From NCBI RefSeq assembly GCF_031456275.1, contig NZ_JAVDUI010000001.1, positions 930,001 to 994,000 of the forward strand: 64,000 nucleotides of DNA, written 5' to 3'. This document shows, piece after piece, positions 1 through 9,507 of the stretch. The notes beneath the pieces were generated by a model. It searched no databases and was not told the origin of the DNA. It worked only from the letters and a program-made list of their open reading frames with translations. Origin of the DNA: Falsarthrobacter nasiphocae (GTDB lineage: Bacteria > Actinomycetota > Actinomycetes > Actinomycetales > Micrococcaceae). The position numbers were made by a program, and so were the translations under genes. Each line of letters begins with the position of its first letter. Position 1 is the first letter of the stretch.

Positions 1-975
1 GGCCGTGACGGGGTGCTCGGGCTGCTCGCCCCGAGCCATGTCCACGCACGCCTCGGCGGCCAAGACGGCCATCTTGTCCCGCACGGGCGTCGTCGCCGAG
101 CCGATGTGCGGCAGCAGCACGGTGTTCGGCGCGTCCACGAGGCCCTCGGCGAGCTCCGGCTCGTTCTCGTACACGTCCAGCCCGGCCCCGGCGATCACCC
201 CGTCGTTGAGGGCCCGGACTAGCGCGGCCTCATCCACGACGGGCCCGCGGGCGGTGTTGATGAGGATGGCGGTGTCCTTCATGGCGGCGAAGGCGTCGTC
301 GTCGATCAAGTGGCGGGTGTCCTCGGTGAGGGGGACGTGGAGGGAGAGGTAGTCCGACGTCCGGAGGACCTCCTCCCAGGGCAGCTGGGTGACCTTGCCC
401 GCGAACTCGCCGAGCTCCTCCACGGGAACCTCGCGCTCCTGCGGCGGGCGCGGGGAGAAGACGACCTTCATGCCGAACCCGAGCGCGCGGCGGGCCATGG
501 CTCGTGCGATCCGCCCGAAGCCCGCGAGGCCCAGGGTCTGCCCGGTGACGTCGTGGCCCAGCATGAACATGGGGCCCGTGCCCTTGAACTCGCCGGCGCG
601 GACGAGCGCGTCGGCCTCCCGCAGGCGGCGCGCCACGGCGAGAAGGAGGAGGAAGGCGATGTCGGCGGTCGCGTCGGAGAGGACGCCCGGCGTGTTCGCG
701 ACAAGGATGCCGCGCTTGCCTGCGGCCGCGACGTCGATGTTGTTGTAGCCCACCGCGTAGTTGGCGATGCCCTTGACCTTGGCGTCGGCCAGCGTCTCCT
801 CGGTGACCTTGTCGGCCATCTGGGTGAGGACGGCGTCGTAGTCGCCGCTCGCGAGAAGCTGCGTGAGCTCCTCCGGCGTGGGGAGCGCGTCGAGGACGGT
901 CACGTCCCCGGCCTCACGGAGGATGTCGAGGCCGGCATCGGGGATGCGCGCGGTGACAAGGAAACGGGAAGTCAT
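1..975 (-). CDS. D-2-hydroxyacid dehydrogenase (glyoxylate reductase/D-glycerate dehydrogenase type), 3' end outside window
   Basis: The reverse strand reads through to the left edge without a stop (325 codons), so the C-terminus is missing. The protein starts MTSRFLVTARIPDAG and shows the family order: an N-terminal catalytic half, a Rossmann segment LGLAGFGRIARA, the NTARGPVVDE stretch carrying the substrate arginine, a glutamate in GLDVYENEPEL, and LLPHIGSAT with the catalytic histidine. Members of this family reduce glyoxylate or hydroxypyruvate with NAD(P)H in the cytosol. The start ATG (973-975) overlaps the stop of the upstream membrane-protein gene as ATGA, so the two are probably translated together. 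The exact substrate cannot be told from sequence. Confidence 0.9.
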   Translation of the reverse strand, partial: MTSRFLVTARIPDAGLDILREAGDVTVLDALPTPEELTQLLASGDYDAVLTQMADKVTEETLADAKVKGIANYAVGYNNIDVAAAGKRGILVANTPGVLSDATADIAFLLLLAVARRLREADALVRAGEFKGTGPMFMLGHDVTGQTLGLAGFGRIARAMARRALGFGMKVVFSPRPPQEREVPVEELGEFAGKVTQLPWEEVLRTSDYLSLHVPLTEDTRHLIDDDAFAAMKDTAILINTARGPVVDEAALVRALNDGVIAGAGLDVYENEPELAEGLVDAPNTVLLPHIGSATTPVRDKMAVLAAEACVDMARGEQPEHPVTA

Positions 976-1631
976 GGGATCTCCTGTTCGAGGCGAGTGC
1001 GGACGGCAGGCGGCTTCACCTCGAAGATCGGCAGCAGCCAGTGGACCACCGGCCCGATCCCGAGCGCGAAGACGACCGTCCCCACTCCGAGCGTACCGCC
1101 GAGCGCCCACCCGATGAGGAGCGCGCCGATCTCGATGCCTGTCCGGACAATGCGGGTGCTCAGGCCCGTGACACGAACAAGGCCGGTCATGAGGCCGTCA
1201 CGCGGCCCCGGCCCCAAGCGAGCCCCGATGTAGCCGGCGGTCGCGGCGCCGTTGAGCAGCACGCCGCCGAGCAGCATCGGCACGCGGGCCCACATGCTCT
1301 CGGGCTCGGGCAGCCACACGAGGGTGGCGTCCGCGGAGACGCCGATGAGGATCGTGTTGGCTACCGTTCCGATCCCGGGGCGCTGCCGCAGCGGGATCCA
1401 GAGGAGGAGGACGACGACGCCGACGCCGATCACCACGGACCCGATGCTCACGCCAAGCCGCGCGGCCAGGCCCTGGTGGAGCACATCCCACGGCGCGAGG
1501 CCGACATGCGCGCGCACCATGACGGCCACGGACATGCCGAGCAGCCACAGGGACACGAACAGTTGGACAAAGCGGCGGGGATATTGTGTGGGCACCCTTG
1601 CATCCTGTCCCACGGGACACGCCCGGGCCAA
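972..1631 (-). CDS. YczE/YitT-like integral membrane protein
   Basis: A 219-residue hydrophobic protein with about five membrane segments (for example SIGSVVIGVGVVVLLLWIPL). The N-terminal pattern GLAPWDVLHQGLA and the later GPRDGLMTGL are typical of the YczE/YyaS/YitT group of unknown transport or regulatory function. It overlaps the start of the hydroxyacid dehydrogenase by four bases (ATGA), indicating an operon. The start is uncertain: a GTG near 1598 (VPTQYPRR) or one about 18 bases further upstream is as plausible as 1631, because the first residues look non-membrane and carry no clear ribosome site. Confidence 0.75.
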   Translation of the reverse strand: MARACPVGQDARVPTQYPRRFVQLFVSLWLLGMSVAVMVRAHVGLAPWDVLHQGLAARLGVSIGSVVIGVGVVVLLLWIPLRQRPGIGTVANTILIGVSADATLVWLPEPESMWARVPMLLGGVLLNGAATAGYIGARLGPGPRDGLMTGLVRVTGLSTRIVRTGIEIGALLIGWALGGTLGVGTVVFALGIGPVVHWLLPIFEVKPPAVRTRLEQEIP

Positions 1632-1736
1632 TCGCGGCGTCTGTCAGCCCAGATGCCGGGCTGAAAGCCGCGCCGTCGGGCGCCCCGTGCCAGCCGTTGG
1701 GGGAGCCGCGCCCACGGGCTTTCAGGCTGCGGCCGC

Positions 1737-3044
1737 TCAGGCGGGAACGGGCTCAACGTGGGCGATGCTCGGCAGACGCCGCCACACCCAGAGCAGGCTC
1801 GCGGCCGCAAGCGCGCCGGTCGCCCAGAAGACGCGCTCCCACCCGAGCCACCCGCCGAGCGCCCCGCCCAGCGCGGACCCGAGCACGGCCCCGCCGATGA
1901 TCGCCAGGGAGTAGCTCGCCATGACTCGGCCCAGCAGGCGCGACGGGACCGTCCGCTGGCGGATCGTCGTCGAGATGGTCCCCCACACGGCCTCGTGAAT
2001 CCCAAACAGGACAAACCATGGAACAAGCACCCATGCCGAGTGGTGGAAGAGCTCCGAGGGAACGACGACGGGGCCGCCCGGCACCACCCGCCCCGTGCTG
2101 AGGACCGCCAGAAGGAGATGCGTAGCCACCTCGAAGACGAGGCCGATCCGAAGCAGGGTCGACGCCGAGGCCCGCGTCTCAACCCGGGGGTAGACCCACA
2201 TCCCGAGGAGGCCGCCCACACCCATGGCCGTGAGGAGCGCGCCGTATCCGCCGGTGCCGAGGCCCGTCCGCTCGGTGCCCACGAACACAAGCAGCGCGGC
2301 GAGGGCCCCGAAGGACACGTTCATGACAGCTACGAGGATCGCAAGCTCCCGCACCGGGATGTTCGACCACAAGTACCGCGCCCCCTCGGCGACGTCCGCC
2401 GCAACCTGGCGCAAGGGGTTGCCGTGGTGCCGCTCGACACCCTCGTGGGGCGGGAGGGGGATGCGCGCGAAGAGGACGAGGGCCGCGGCAAGCATGAGCG
2501 CCGAGCCCGCATACGGCACGGCGAGGCCCAGCACCACGAGCCACGCCCCCACCACGGGCCCCACCATGCGCTGCATGGTCATGGAGACGCCGAAGAGCCG
2601 GGCGTTCGCCGTCCCGAGCTCCGCCATCGGCACGATCGAGGGGAGGATGGAGCGGGCCGAGGCGTCGACGAAGCACTCCGCCGTGCCCAGGGCGAACAGC
2701 ACCCCGAGCACGAGCGGCACGGAGATCCACCCGCCGGCTGCCGCGAGCGCGAGCAACCCGAGCCCTCCGATGCGCACGGCGTTGCCCGCCAGGGCCATCG
2801 TGCGCCGGCTGACCCTGTCCGCGAGCGCCCCAGCCAAGAGGCTGAAGAGGAACACGGGCGTCTGCTGCGCCACCACGGCGGACGCCACCGCCTGCGGGCT
2901 GCGGTCCAGGGAGGCGACGACGAGGGGGCCTGCGGCAGAGAGAACCCCGTCTTGAAGGTTCGTCAGCGCGGAATAGCCCCAGAACGGGCGAAACCCCCGG
3001 CCGTCCGGTGTGACGGCTTCGGGGGTCTCGGTGGCGGTGCGCAT
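1737..3044 (-). CDS. MFS transporter (EntS/MFS_3-like)
   Basis: A 435-residue protein with about twelve hydrophobic segments. The loop ADRVSRRTMALAGN after the second segment matches the MFS motif A region G-x-x-x-D-R-x-G-R-R/K. Layout and length fit the enterobactin-exporter-like MFS branch, which usually exports siderophores or drugs. It stands alone, separated from pyrE by about 120 bp. The substrate is unknown and no siderophore genes are nearby. Confidence 0.85.
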   Translation of the reverse strand: MRTATETPEAVTPDGRGFRPFWGYSALTNLQDGVLSAAGPLVVASLDRSPQAVASAVVAQQTPVFLFSLLAGALADRVSRRTMALAGNAVRIGGLGLLALAAAGGWISVPLVLGVLFALGTAECFVDASARSILPSIVPMAELGTANARLFGVSMTMQRMVGPVVGAWLVVLGLAVPYAGSALMLAAALVLFARIPLPPHEGVERHHGNPLRQVAADVAEGARYLWSNIPVRELAILVAVMNVSFGALAALLVFVGTERTGLGTGGYGALLTAMGVGGLLGMWVYPRVETRASASTLLRIGLVFEVATHLLLAVLSTGRVVPGGPVVVPSELFHHSAWVLVPWFVLFGIHEAVWGTISTTIRQRTVPSRLLGRVMASYSLAIIGGAVLGSALGGALGGWLGWERVFWATGALAAASLLWVWRRLPSIAHVEPVPA

Positions 3045-3162
3045 CTCTGGATCCTATGCGGTCTCCAGGGCCCGGAGAGGGCACGAGCGGCTTCCCCGCG
3101 CCCAGCTGGCCTCTCTGCGCCCTCCCGTGGGAGGCGCCGCTGGGCTGCCGGGCAGGAGCAGG

Positions 3163-3729
3163 CTAGGACAGTCCCAGGTCCGTCTTGGTGAAGACGGTGA
3201 TGTACGGGACGCCGGCCTCGGCCTCGATGCGCTCCTTGGAGCCCGTGTCGCGGTCAACGATGACGGCCACGGCCACGACCTCTGCCCCGGCGGCGCGGAC
3301 GGCCTCCACGGCGGTCAGTGCTGAGCCGCCCGTCGTCGACGTGTCCTCGAGGACGATGACCTTGCGGCCCTCGATCGAGGGGCCCTCGACCTGACGGCCC
3401 ATGCCGTAGGACTTGGCGGCCTTGCGGACCACGAAGGAGTCAATGGCGCGGCCCTGGGCGGCCGCCGCGTGGAGGACGGCGGTGCCGACGGGGTCCGCGC
3501 CCATGGTCAGGCCGCCGGCGGCCTCGAACTCGAGCCCGGCGGCGTCGAGCGTCTCAAGCATGACGCGGCCGATCAGCGGCGCGGCCTCATGGTGGAGGGT
3601 GGTGCGGCGGAGGTCGACGTAGTAGTCGGCTTCCTTGCCGGAGGACAGGGTCACCTTGCCGTGGACAATGGCGAGGTCCTTGACGAGCTCGAGGAGCCGT
3701 GCGCGGTCTGCGGAGTCGTTGTGCGTCAT
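3163..3729 (-). CDS. pyrE: orotate phosphoribosyltransferase
   Basis: A 188-residue protein with the family features in order: HGKVTLSSGKEADYYVDLR near the N-terminus, GLTMGADPVGTAV, RKAAKSYGMG with the flexible-loop lysines, and the PRPP-binding motif VIVLEDTSTTGGSA (about residues 124-137). It joins orotate to PRPP to make OMP in pyrimidine synthesis in the cytosol. Length is normal for actinobacterial PyrE. It is divergent from nadE with about 48 bp between the two starts, so they share a short promoter region. Confidence 0.97.
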   Translation of the reverse strand: MTHNDSADRARLLELVKDLAIVHGKVTLSSGKEADYYVDLRRTTLHHEAAPLIGRVMLETLDAAGLEFEAAGGLTMGADPVGTAVLHAAAAQGRAIDSFVVRKAAKSYGMGRQVEGPSIEGRKVIVLEDTSTTGGSALTAVEAVRAAGAEVVAVAVIVDRDTGSKERIEAEAGVPYITVFTKTDLGLS

Positions 3730-3777
3730 GCTTTCAGTCTATGAGGCGCGGGGCACGGACGGAGTAGCCTGAATGCC

Positions 3778-4608
3778 ATGAGTTCCCTTCAGGCACAGAT
3801 CATTGCGGAGATGGGCGTGCGCCCGGAGATCGACCCGGCGGCGGAGGTCGAGCGGCGGGTTGAGTTCCTCGCCGAGTATCTGCGGACCACCGGCGCCCGC
3901 GGGTTCGTCCTCGGCATCTCCGGGGGGATCGACTCGACGCTCGCGGGCCGCTTTGCGCAGCTCGCCGTCGAACGCCTCCGGGGCGAGGGCCGCGAGGCCG
4001 AGTTCGTGGCCGTGCGCCTGCCGTACGGCGTGCAGGCGGACGAGGCCGACGCCCAGGCCGCCATGGCGTGGATCCGCCCCGACCGCGACTGGACGTACAA
4101 CGTCAAACCGGGCGTGGACGGCCTGACGGAGGAGTTCGAGGCCACCACCGGCACGCCCCTGTCCGATTTCAACAAGGGCAACATCAAGGCCCGCGCCCGG
4201 ATGATCGCGCAGTACGCGCTGGCCGGGGAGCGCGGGTTCGTGGTCATCGGCACCGACCACGCCGCGGAGTCCACCACGGGCTTCTTCACGAAGTTCGGCG
4301 ACGGCGGCGCGGACATCCTCCCCCTCTACGGGCTCAACAAGCGCCAGAACCGCGCCCTCCTGAGGGAGCTTGGCGCTCCGGATCCGCTCTGGCAGAAGAT
4401 TCCGACGGCGGACCTGCTGGACGGGAACCCGGGGCGAACGGATGAGGACGAGCTGGGTCTGACCTACGAGGTGATCGACGACTACCTCGAGGGCCGGACG
4501 GTGCCCGCGGAGGACGCCGCCGCCATCGAGCGCCGCTACCTGGCCTCCCGGCACAAGCGCACCACCCCCGTGACGCTCTTCGACGACTGGTGGAAGTCCA
4601 CGCCGTGA
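3778..4608 (+). CDS. nadE: NH3-dependent NAD+ synthetase
   Basis: A 276-residue protein of the short, ammonia-dependent form without an N-terminal glutaminase domain. The ATP-pyrophosphatase P-loop SGGIDSTL is at residues 48-55, followed by NFNKGN-like [35 protein letters not shown] and KIPTADL, all family signatures. It amidates nicotinic acid adenine dinucleotide to NAD. The next gene starts on a GTG overlapping its stop (GTGA), suggesting coupled translation with the S4-domain protein. Confidence 0.97.
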   Translation: MSSLQAQIIAEMGVRPEIDPAAEVERRVEFLAEYLRTTGARGFVLGISGGIDSTLAGRFAQLAVERLRGEGREAEFVAVRLPYGVQADEADAQAAMAWIRPDRDWTYNVKPGVDGLTEEFEATTGTPLSDFNKGNIKARARMIAQYALAGERGFVVIGTDHAAESTTGFFTKFGDGGADILPLYGLNKRQNRALLRELGAPDPLWQKIPTADLLDGNPGRTDEDELGLTYEVIDDYLEGRTVPAEDAAAIERRYLASRHKRTTPVTLFDDWWKSTP

Positions 4609-4970
4609 GCACACGGATCGACTCCTGGCTCTGGGCCGTGCGCGTCTACAGGACCCGCTCCGCCGCGACGGCCGCGTGCCGCGCGGGCCACATCCGCATC
4701 AACGACGAGCCGGTCAAGGCCGCCACCCCCGTGGTCATCGGCAACCGCGTGCGGGTGCGGCAGCACGGCTTCGACAGGCACCTCGAGGTCACGGGGCTCA
4801 TCGGCAAGCGGGTCAGCGCCGCGGAGGCGAGCAAGAACTTCATCGACCATACGCCTCCGCGCGAGAAGATCGCCATCCCCCTCGTCCCGACGCGGGACCG
4901 GGGCGCCGGGCGGCCCACGAAGCGGGAGCGGCGGGAGCTCGACGCGCTGCGCGGGTGGCGCAAGGACTAG
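4605..4970 (+). CDS. S4-domain RNA-binding protein (Hsp15-like)
   Basis: A 121-residue basic protein. An N-terminal S4 domain is visible: [26 protein letters not shown]-type helices, then [22 protein letters not shown]. The tail is charged and ends [13 protein letters not shown], as in the Hsp15/heat-shock ribosome-binding family. I chose GTG 4605 because it overlaps the nadE stop and puts the S4 domain four residues from the start. The last about 25 codons and the stop are duplicated downstream at 6242-6313, on the far side of the fic gene. Confidence 0.9.
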   Translation: MSTRIDSWLWAVRVYRTRSAATAACRAGHIRINDEPVKAATPVVIGNRVRVRQHGFDRHLEVTGLIGKRVSAAEASKNFIDHTPPREKIAIPLVPTRDRGAGRPTKRERRELDALRGWRKD

Positions 4971-4986
4971 CGGCTGCCGCCCGTTT

Positions 4987-6099
4987 CTAGCGCTGACCGG
5001 AGCTTGTCGAGATGCCGCGGAGCACTCGCATGAGCCCCACGTTCATGTACAGCTTCTCGCGTCCGACATTCTCGGCCACGAGAATTCCCTCATCGGCCAT
5101 TGCCTGCAGATAGCGGAGCGCGGTTGGGCGCGAGACCTCGCACGCGTCCATGACGTTCTTGGTCCTCGAATAGGGCTGCCGAAAAATCGTCTCGACAAAG
5201 GCTGCCGGGACGGTCGTCCCCAGCCTCGCCTTGGCGGTTGCCTGCGTGAGCTTCTGCAAGGACTGAATCTCTTTGACCTTGCCCAGAGTCCCCAACGAGG
5301 TCTCGCGGACGGCCGTCAGCATGAAGACGACCCAGTCTTCCCAGGCACCCTCCGAGGTGACGCGGTTCAGGAGCCGGTAGTATTCATTTTTTCGGCCGAT
5401 GATGTATTGCGATATATACAGCACTGGCTGCGAAAGCAATCCGCTTGAGACGAGCATGAGCACGTTGAGGATTCGCCCTGTCCGGCCATTTCCGTCAGGG
5501 AAGGGATGGATCGCCTCGAACTGATAATGGGCCGCGGCCATGCGAACGAGCGGGTCCAGCCCGTCATCGCGCCCCGCATTGACGAACGCAGTCCAACTCG
5601 CGAGCTTCTCCGCTATGACCCGCTCGCCGCTGGGAGGCGTGTAGATGCGCTCCATCGTCACGGGGTTGCCGATGAACGTTCCCATGTCTGTGCGAAACCG
5701 CGTCTCAATGCCACGGACCTCCGAGCAGATGCGGGCCGCGAGCGGCCCCGAGATGATCCCCTGGCGCTCTGACATGTGGCGCAGCCCGGAGAAGAGGGCG
5801 CTGCGATAGCGGAGAGCTTCACGTGTCTCAGGCGAGGCATCCAGAGGAGTTGACGCAGCCCGGAAAAGCTCGTCTGCTGTCGTGACGATGTTCTCGATCT
5901 CTGAGCTCGCCCGAGCCTCAAGGAGAGACATCGCATGGACGAAGACTCCCGGGTCCGGGATAGAGACGAGAGCTTCGTTCAGTCCGGCCAACGCAGCCCG
6001 CGCCTCGACGAGCGCCTTGAGCACCCGCGGCGTCTCCAGGACATCGGCCCCAGGCACAGGCGGGAGGAGGTTGTAGGGCTGCGTGCGAGACCAAGACAT
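4987..6099 (-). CDS. Fic-family protein adenylyltransferase
   Basis: A 370-residue protein with the complete Fic motif HPFPDGNGRTGR (about residues 198-209), preceded by a DUF4172/Fic_N-like region and followed by a winged-helix C-terminus (SRPTALRYLQAMADEGIL). The inhibitory helix motif [ST]xxxE[GN] is present as SSEIEN at residues 65-70, before the Fic core, which makes it a class II, self-inhibited enzyme. Such proteins transfer AMP from ATP to target hydroxyls; targets are unknown here. It sits between the S4 gene end and a duplicate of that end, which suggests insertion. AT-rich patches inside it also differ from its neighbours. Confidence 0.93.
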   Translation of the reverse strand: MSWSRTQPYNLLPPVPGADVLETPRVLKALVEARAALAGLNEALVSIPDPGVFVHAMSLLEARASSEIENIVTTADELFRAASTPLDASPETREALRYRSALFSGLRHMSERQGIISGPLAARICSEVRGIETRFRTDMGTFIGNPVTMERIYTPPSGERVIAEKLASWTAFVNAGRDDGLDPLVRMAAAHYQFEAIHPFPDGNGRTGRILNVLMLVSSGLLSQPVLYISQYIIGRKNEYYRLLNRVTSEGAWEDWVVFMLTAVRETSLGTLGKVKEIQSLQKLTQATAKARLGTTVPAAFVETIFRQPYSRTKNVMDACEVSRPTALRYLQAMADEGILVAENVGREKLYMNVGLMRVLRGISTSSGQR

Positions 6100-6241
6100 G
6101 GCAAGAATCTAGCAGAATCTTTACATGTTTCCCCGACATGCCAACCCGCTTTCCATGTCACACCGACGCCGAGCCCACATCTGTGGTCCACCACCTCCGG
6201 GCGGGCCCCGGGTGCGGAGCGGCCACAAACCCCGAACTGCG

Positions 6242-6313
6242 GGCGGCCTATAGAGCGGGGGTGGCGGGATCTCGACGCGCTCCGCGGATGGCGCAAGGAC
6301 TAACGGCAGCCAG
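6242..6313 (+). repeat. Duplicate of the S4-gene 3' end
   Basis: About 72 bp closely match 4911-4982 at roughly 80 percent by eye, including the codons for [10 protein letters not shown], the stop and the following CGGC sequence. The reading frame is kept but there is no complete gene in front of it. This is what insertion of a fic unit at the gene end, with duplication, would leave. Confidence 0.75.
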
Positions 6314-6354
6314 CCGCAGGTGGCACCGGGGCGGGTGACAGCCGGCCGCGGGCC

Positions 6355-6422
6355 TGGACATAGCAAGAATTTGCCAAAATCTTTACATGTCTCTGCCACG
6401 TGGCAACCAACTTGCTACATGG
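6355..6422 (-). repeat. Second copy of the fic promoter/start region
   Basis: This segment matches 6094-6160: both contain GCAAGAAT followed by AATCTTTACATGT, and both keep the CAT that is the fic start codon on the reverse strand. To the left of that codon in this copy there is no fic coding sequence, so it is a remnant. Confidence 0.65.
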
Positions 6423-6601
6423 CCTTGCCGCCTCCAGCCCGGCGGCCCTCGGCGGTCGCCCGCGGCGTGACCGGATTCACGGCCTTCTGATATGCGTGCG
6501 CGCGGACGCCAGGCATAGACTTTTCTTCTCTTTCGCCGCCGTGCGCCGCAATGACGCGACCCCTCGACGCGATCCCCCCGTGACTCCCTCTAGGAACCCC
6601 C

Positions 6602-8686
6602 GTGTCTTCTGCACTCCCGCGCCCGGCGTCTGCCGCGGCGGCAACAGCCCCTGCGGCCCACACCTCGGACCACGAGCCGATCATGACGCAGCGCCAGATC
6701 ATGCTCGTCATCATCGGCCTCATGGCCGGCATGTTCTTGTCCTCGCTGGACCAGACCATCGTCGGCACCGCCATCCGCACCATCGGCGACGACCTCCACG
6801 GCCTCGACAAGCAGGCCTGGGTCACCACCGCCTACCTCATCACCTCGACGATCGCGACGCCGATCTACGGCAAGATCTCCGACATCTTCGGCCGCCGCCC
6901 GCTCTACATCTTCGGCATCGGCGTCTTCATCCTCGGCTCGCTCCTGTCCAGCTTCTCCACCTCGATGCTCATGCTCGCGGCGTTCCGCGCCGTCCAGGGC
7001 ATCGGCGCCGGCGCGCTCATGTCCCTGCCGCTGGCCATCATGGGCGACATCCTCACGCCCCGCGAGCGCGCCAAGTACCAGGGCTACTTCCTGGCCGTCT
7101 TCGGGGTCTCCTCGGTCCTCGGCCCGCTCATCGGCGGCCTGTTCGCGGGTGCCAATGAGATTCTCTCGATCGCGGGCTGGCGCTGGGTCTTCCTCATCAA
7201 CGTGCCGATCGGCCTCGTGGCCCTCGCGATCGTCATGGCCTTCCTCCACTTGCCGAAGGTCGACGACGAGAAGACGAAGCCCCGCGTCGACTGGTGGGGC
7301 GCCACGGCGGTCATCGTCGCGCTTGTCCCGCTGCTCCTCGTCGCCGAGCAGGGCCGCGAGTGGGGCTGGGACTCCGCCGCAGCCATCACGTGCTACGTCG
7401 TGGGCGCAGTCGGCCTCGCCGCGTTCATCCTCATCGAGCAGCGCATGGGCCGTGACGCGATCATCCCGCTCTCCCTGTTCCGCCTGGGCGCGTTCTCGAT
7501 GTCCTCCGTGCTCGGGTTCCTCGTGGGCTTCGCCATGTTCGGCGCCATGATGACCATCCCGCTCTACCTCCAGATCGTCCTCGGCCTGACCCCCACGGAG
7601 TCGGGCTTCGCGACGCTGCCGATGGTCCTCGGCCTCATGATTGCCTCGATCCTGTCAGGGCAGATTGTCATGCGCACCGGCAAGTACGGCTTCCTGCCCA
7701 AGACCGGCACGTTCTCGACGATGATCGGCTACTTCATCCTCACGTTCATGGGCATCGACCGCCCGCTGTGGTTCCTGATGCTCGGCATGTTCTTCGTCGG
7801 CTTTGGGCTGGGCCAGCTCATGCAGTCCCTGACCCTCGCCACGCAGTCCGCCGTCGAGCCCCGGGACATGGGCGTCGCGACGAGCGCCTCGACGTTCTTC
7901 CGCCAGATCGGCGGAACGATGGGCACAGCCGTTCTCCTCTCCGTCCTCTTCTCCGTCATGCCGCACAACATCTCCACGGCAATGGGCAACCGGGACGACC
8001 TCAAACCGGCCCTGAGCGCGGCTCTCGACCCCTCGGTGGCCGCCGCACCGGACAACCAGGGCGTCATGGAGAAGATCTGGAGCCCGATCGTCGACCCCGT
8101 CAAGGAGCAGGTCCAGGAGCAGCTGGACAAGGGCGTGGCCCAGGCCAAGGCCGCGGCGGACAAGGCCGTGACCGAGCAGGTCACCAAGGCCGTCCAGGCG
8201 CAGGTGGCGGCCGGCGCCGTCCCTGCCGAGGCGGCCCAGACGGTCATCGCCCAGCAGGTCGAGAAGGCCAAGCCCGGCGCGGAGGCCAAGGCCCTCGAGG
8301 CCGTCGCGTCCAAGGCACACGCGTCCGTCACGGACGGCAAGGTCCAGGTGGACTGGTCCAACGACGCCCAGCGCAACCACTGGGTGGACGAGCTCACGCC
8401 CAAGCTCGCCGACAAGATCAACGAGGAGGCCTCCAAGGACGGCGAGACCAAGGCGGACACGAGCGCGAGCGACACCTCGTACCTCAACCACGCCGACCCC
8501 CGCCTGACGCGCCCCTTCATGAACGGCTTCAACGAGTCCGCGCGGACGATCTACTGGGTCGGCTTCGGGGTCATCACCTTGGCCTTCCTGCTCTCCTGGT
8601 TCTTCAAGGTGCCGGAGCTGAGGACGACGTCGGGGCTCCAGTCTCGCGCGAACACCGCCCGAGAGGCTCAAGCCGCCACGGCCTGA
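6602..8686 (+). CDS. DHA2-family MFS multidrug exporter with a long coiled loop
   Basis: A 694-residue member of the EmrB/QacA 14-segment family: FLSSLDQTIVGTAIRTIGDDL in segment 1, GKISDIFGRRPLY (motif A), FRAVQGIGAGALMSLPLAIMGDI and GVSSVLGPLIGGLF (motif C). The first 13 segments end near residue 455. About 170 mostly Ala/Lys/Glu/Gln residues then form a helical, probably extracytoplasmic loop before the last segment (YWVGFGVITLAFLLSWFF). GTG 6602 follows TAGGAA. It should export hydrophobic drugs or dyes using protons. The loop is unusually long for the family but recurs in actinobacterial homologues as far as I know. Confidence 0.93.
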   Translation: MSSALPRPASAAAATAPAAHTSDHEPIMTQRQIMLVIIGLMAGMFLSSLDQTIVGTAIRTIGDDLHGLDKQAWVTTAYLITSTIATPIYGKISDIFGRRPLYIFGIGVFILGSLLSSFSTSMLMLAAFRAVQGIGAGALMSLPLAIMGDILTPRERAKYQGYFLAVFGVSSVLGPLIGGLFAGANEILSIAGWRWVFLINVPIGLVALAIVMAFLHLPKVDDEKTKPRVDWWGATAVIVALVPLLLVAEQGREWGWDSAAAITCYVVGAVGLAAFILIEQRMGRDAIIPLSLFRLGAFSMSSVLGFLVGFAMFGAMMTIPLYLQIVLGLTPTESGFATLPMVLGLMIASILSGQIVMRTGKYGFLPKTGTFSTMIGYFILTFMGIDRPLWFLMLGMFFVGFGLGQLMQSLTLATQSAVEPRDMGVATSASTFFRQIGGTMGTAVLLSVLFSVMPHNISTAMGNRDDLKPALSAALDPSVAAAPDNQGVMEKIWSPIVDPVKEQVQEQLDKGVAQAKAAADKAVTEQVTKAVQAQVAAGAVPAEAAQTVIAQQVEKAKPGAEAKALEAVASKAHASVTDGKVQVDWSNDAQRNHWVDELTPKLADKINEEASKDGETKADTSASDTSYLNHADPRLTRPFMNGFNESARTIYWVGFGVITLAFLLSWFFKVPELRTTSGLQSRANTAREAQAATA

Positions 8687-8729
8687 CGTCCCGGCCCGGC
8701 GCCGCCCGGGACCGCAGAGAAGCAGCCGC

Positions 8730-9506
8730 CTACTCCCCCGTGAACTCGGGATCCCGCTTCGCCACGAACGCCGCCATGCCCTCTTTCTGGTCCTTCGTGG
8801 CGAAGGCGGAGTGGAAGAGGCGCCGCTCGAAGAGCACGCCCTGGCCGAGGCCCATCTCGAAGGCGGCGTTGACGGCCTCCTTCGCCATCATGGCCACGGG
8901 CTTGGACTTGGAGGCGATCGTCGCGGCGATCGCCACGGCCTCGTCCAGGAAACCCTCCGCGGGCAGCACCCGGGAGACAAGGCCTGCCCGCTCGGCCTCC
9001 TCGGCCGTCATCGTGCGCCCCGTCAGGATCATGTCCATGGCCTTGGACTTGCCCACCGCGCGGGTCAGGCGCTGAGACCCGCCCATCCCGGGGAAGATGC
9101 CGAGGTTGATCTCGGGCTGGCCGAACCGGGCGGTCTCAGACGCCACGACGATGTCGCACATCATCGCCAGCTCGCAGCCGCCGCCGAGTGCGTGCCCGGA
9201 GACCGCCGCGACCACGGGGATGCGCAGCCGGGTGAACTGCTCCCACTCGGCGAACCAGTCCGCGAGATACATGTCCATCGAGGACTTGTCCGCCATCTCC
9301 TTGATGTCCGCGCCCGCGGCGAACGCCTTCTCGGAGCCTGTGAGCACGACGGCGCCGACACCCGGGTCGGCATCGAAGGCCCGGGCGGCCCGGACTACCT
9401 CGCGCATCGTCGCCTCATTGAGGGCGTTGAGGGCCTTGGGCCGGTTGAGCGTGATGATGCCGACGCGCTCCCGGGTCTCGGTGAGGATGTTCTCGTACTC
9501 GCTCAC
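8730..9506 (-). CDS. enoyl-CoA hydratase
   Basis: A 258-residue crotonase with the oxyanion motifs [11 protein letters not shown] and [16 protein letters not shown] and the two catalytic glutamates in GGGCELA and [14 protein letters not shown]. It hydrates enoyl-CoA esters in beta-oxidation or amino-acid breakdown. GTG 9506 is preferred to the ATG at 9515 because GGAAAGG then sits about nine bases upstream and the start follows the upstream stop by one base (TAGCGTG). The upstream gene is a second crotonase, so the pair looks like a valine/branched-chain acyl-CoA module. Confidence 0.92.
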   Translation of the reverse strand: MSEYENILTETRERVGIITLNRPKALNALNEATMREVVRAARAFDADPGVGAVVLTGSEKAFAAGADIKEMADKSSMDMYLADWFAEWEQFTRLRIPVVAAVSGHALGGGCELAMMCDIVVASETARFGQPEINLGIFPGMGGSQRLTRAVGKSKAMDMILTGRTMTAEEAERAGLVSRVLPAEGFLDEAVAIAATIASKSKPVAMMAKEAVNAAFEMGLGQGVLFERRLFHSAFATKDQKEGMAAFVAKRDPEFTGE

Positions 9507-9507
9507 G

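Larger units (their letters stand above)
6100..6601. other. Gap with duplicated gene ends between fic and the exporter
   Basis: No credible gene lies here. The stretch starts with the fic promoter region (AT-rich, AATCTTTACATGT), then holds a near-copy of the S4 gene 3' end (6242-6313), a second near-copy of the fic start and promoter (6355-6422), and finally the leader of the exporter. The order reads like a second fic unit from which the coding part has been lost. Confidence 0.7.

Noticed and set aside
1758-3191. Long open frame (477 codons) on the strand opposite the MFS gene
   Set aside because: It mirrors the MFS gene, has the Arg/Pro/His-rich composition of GC-rich antisense frames and no ribosome site or domain.
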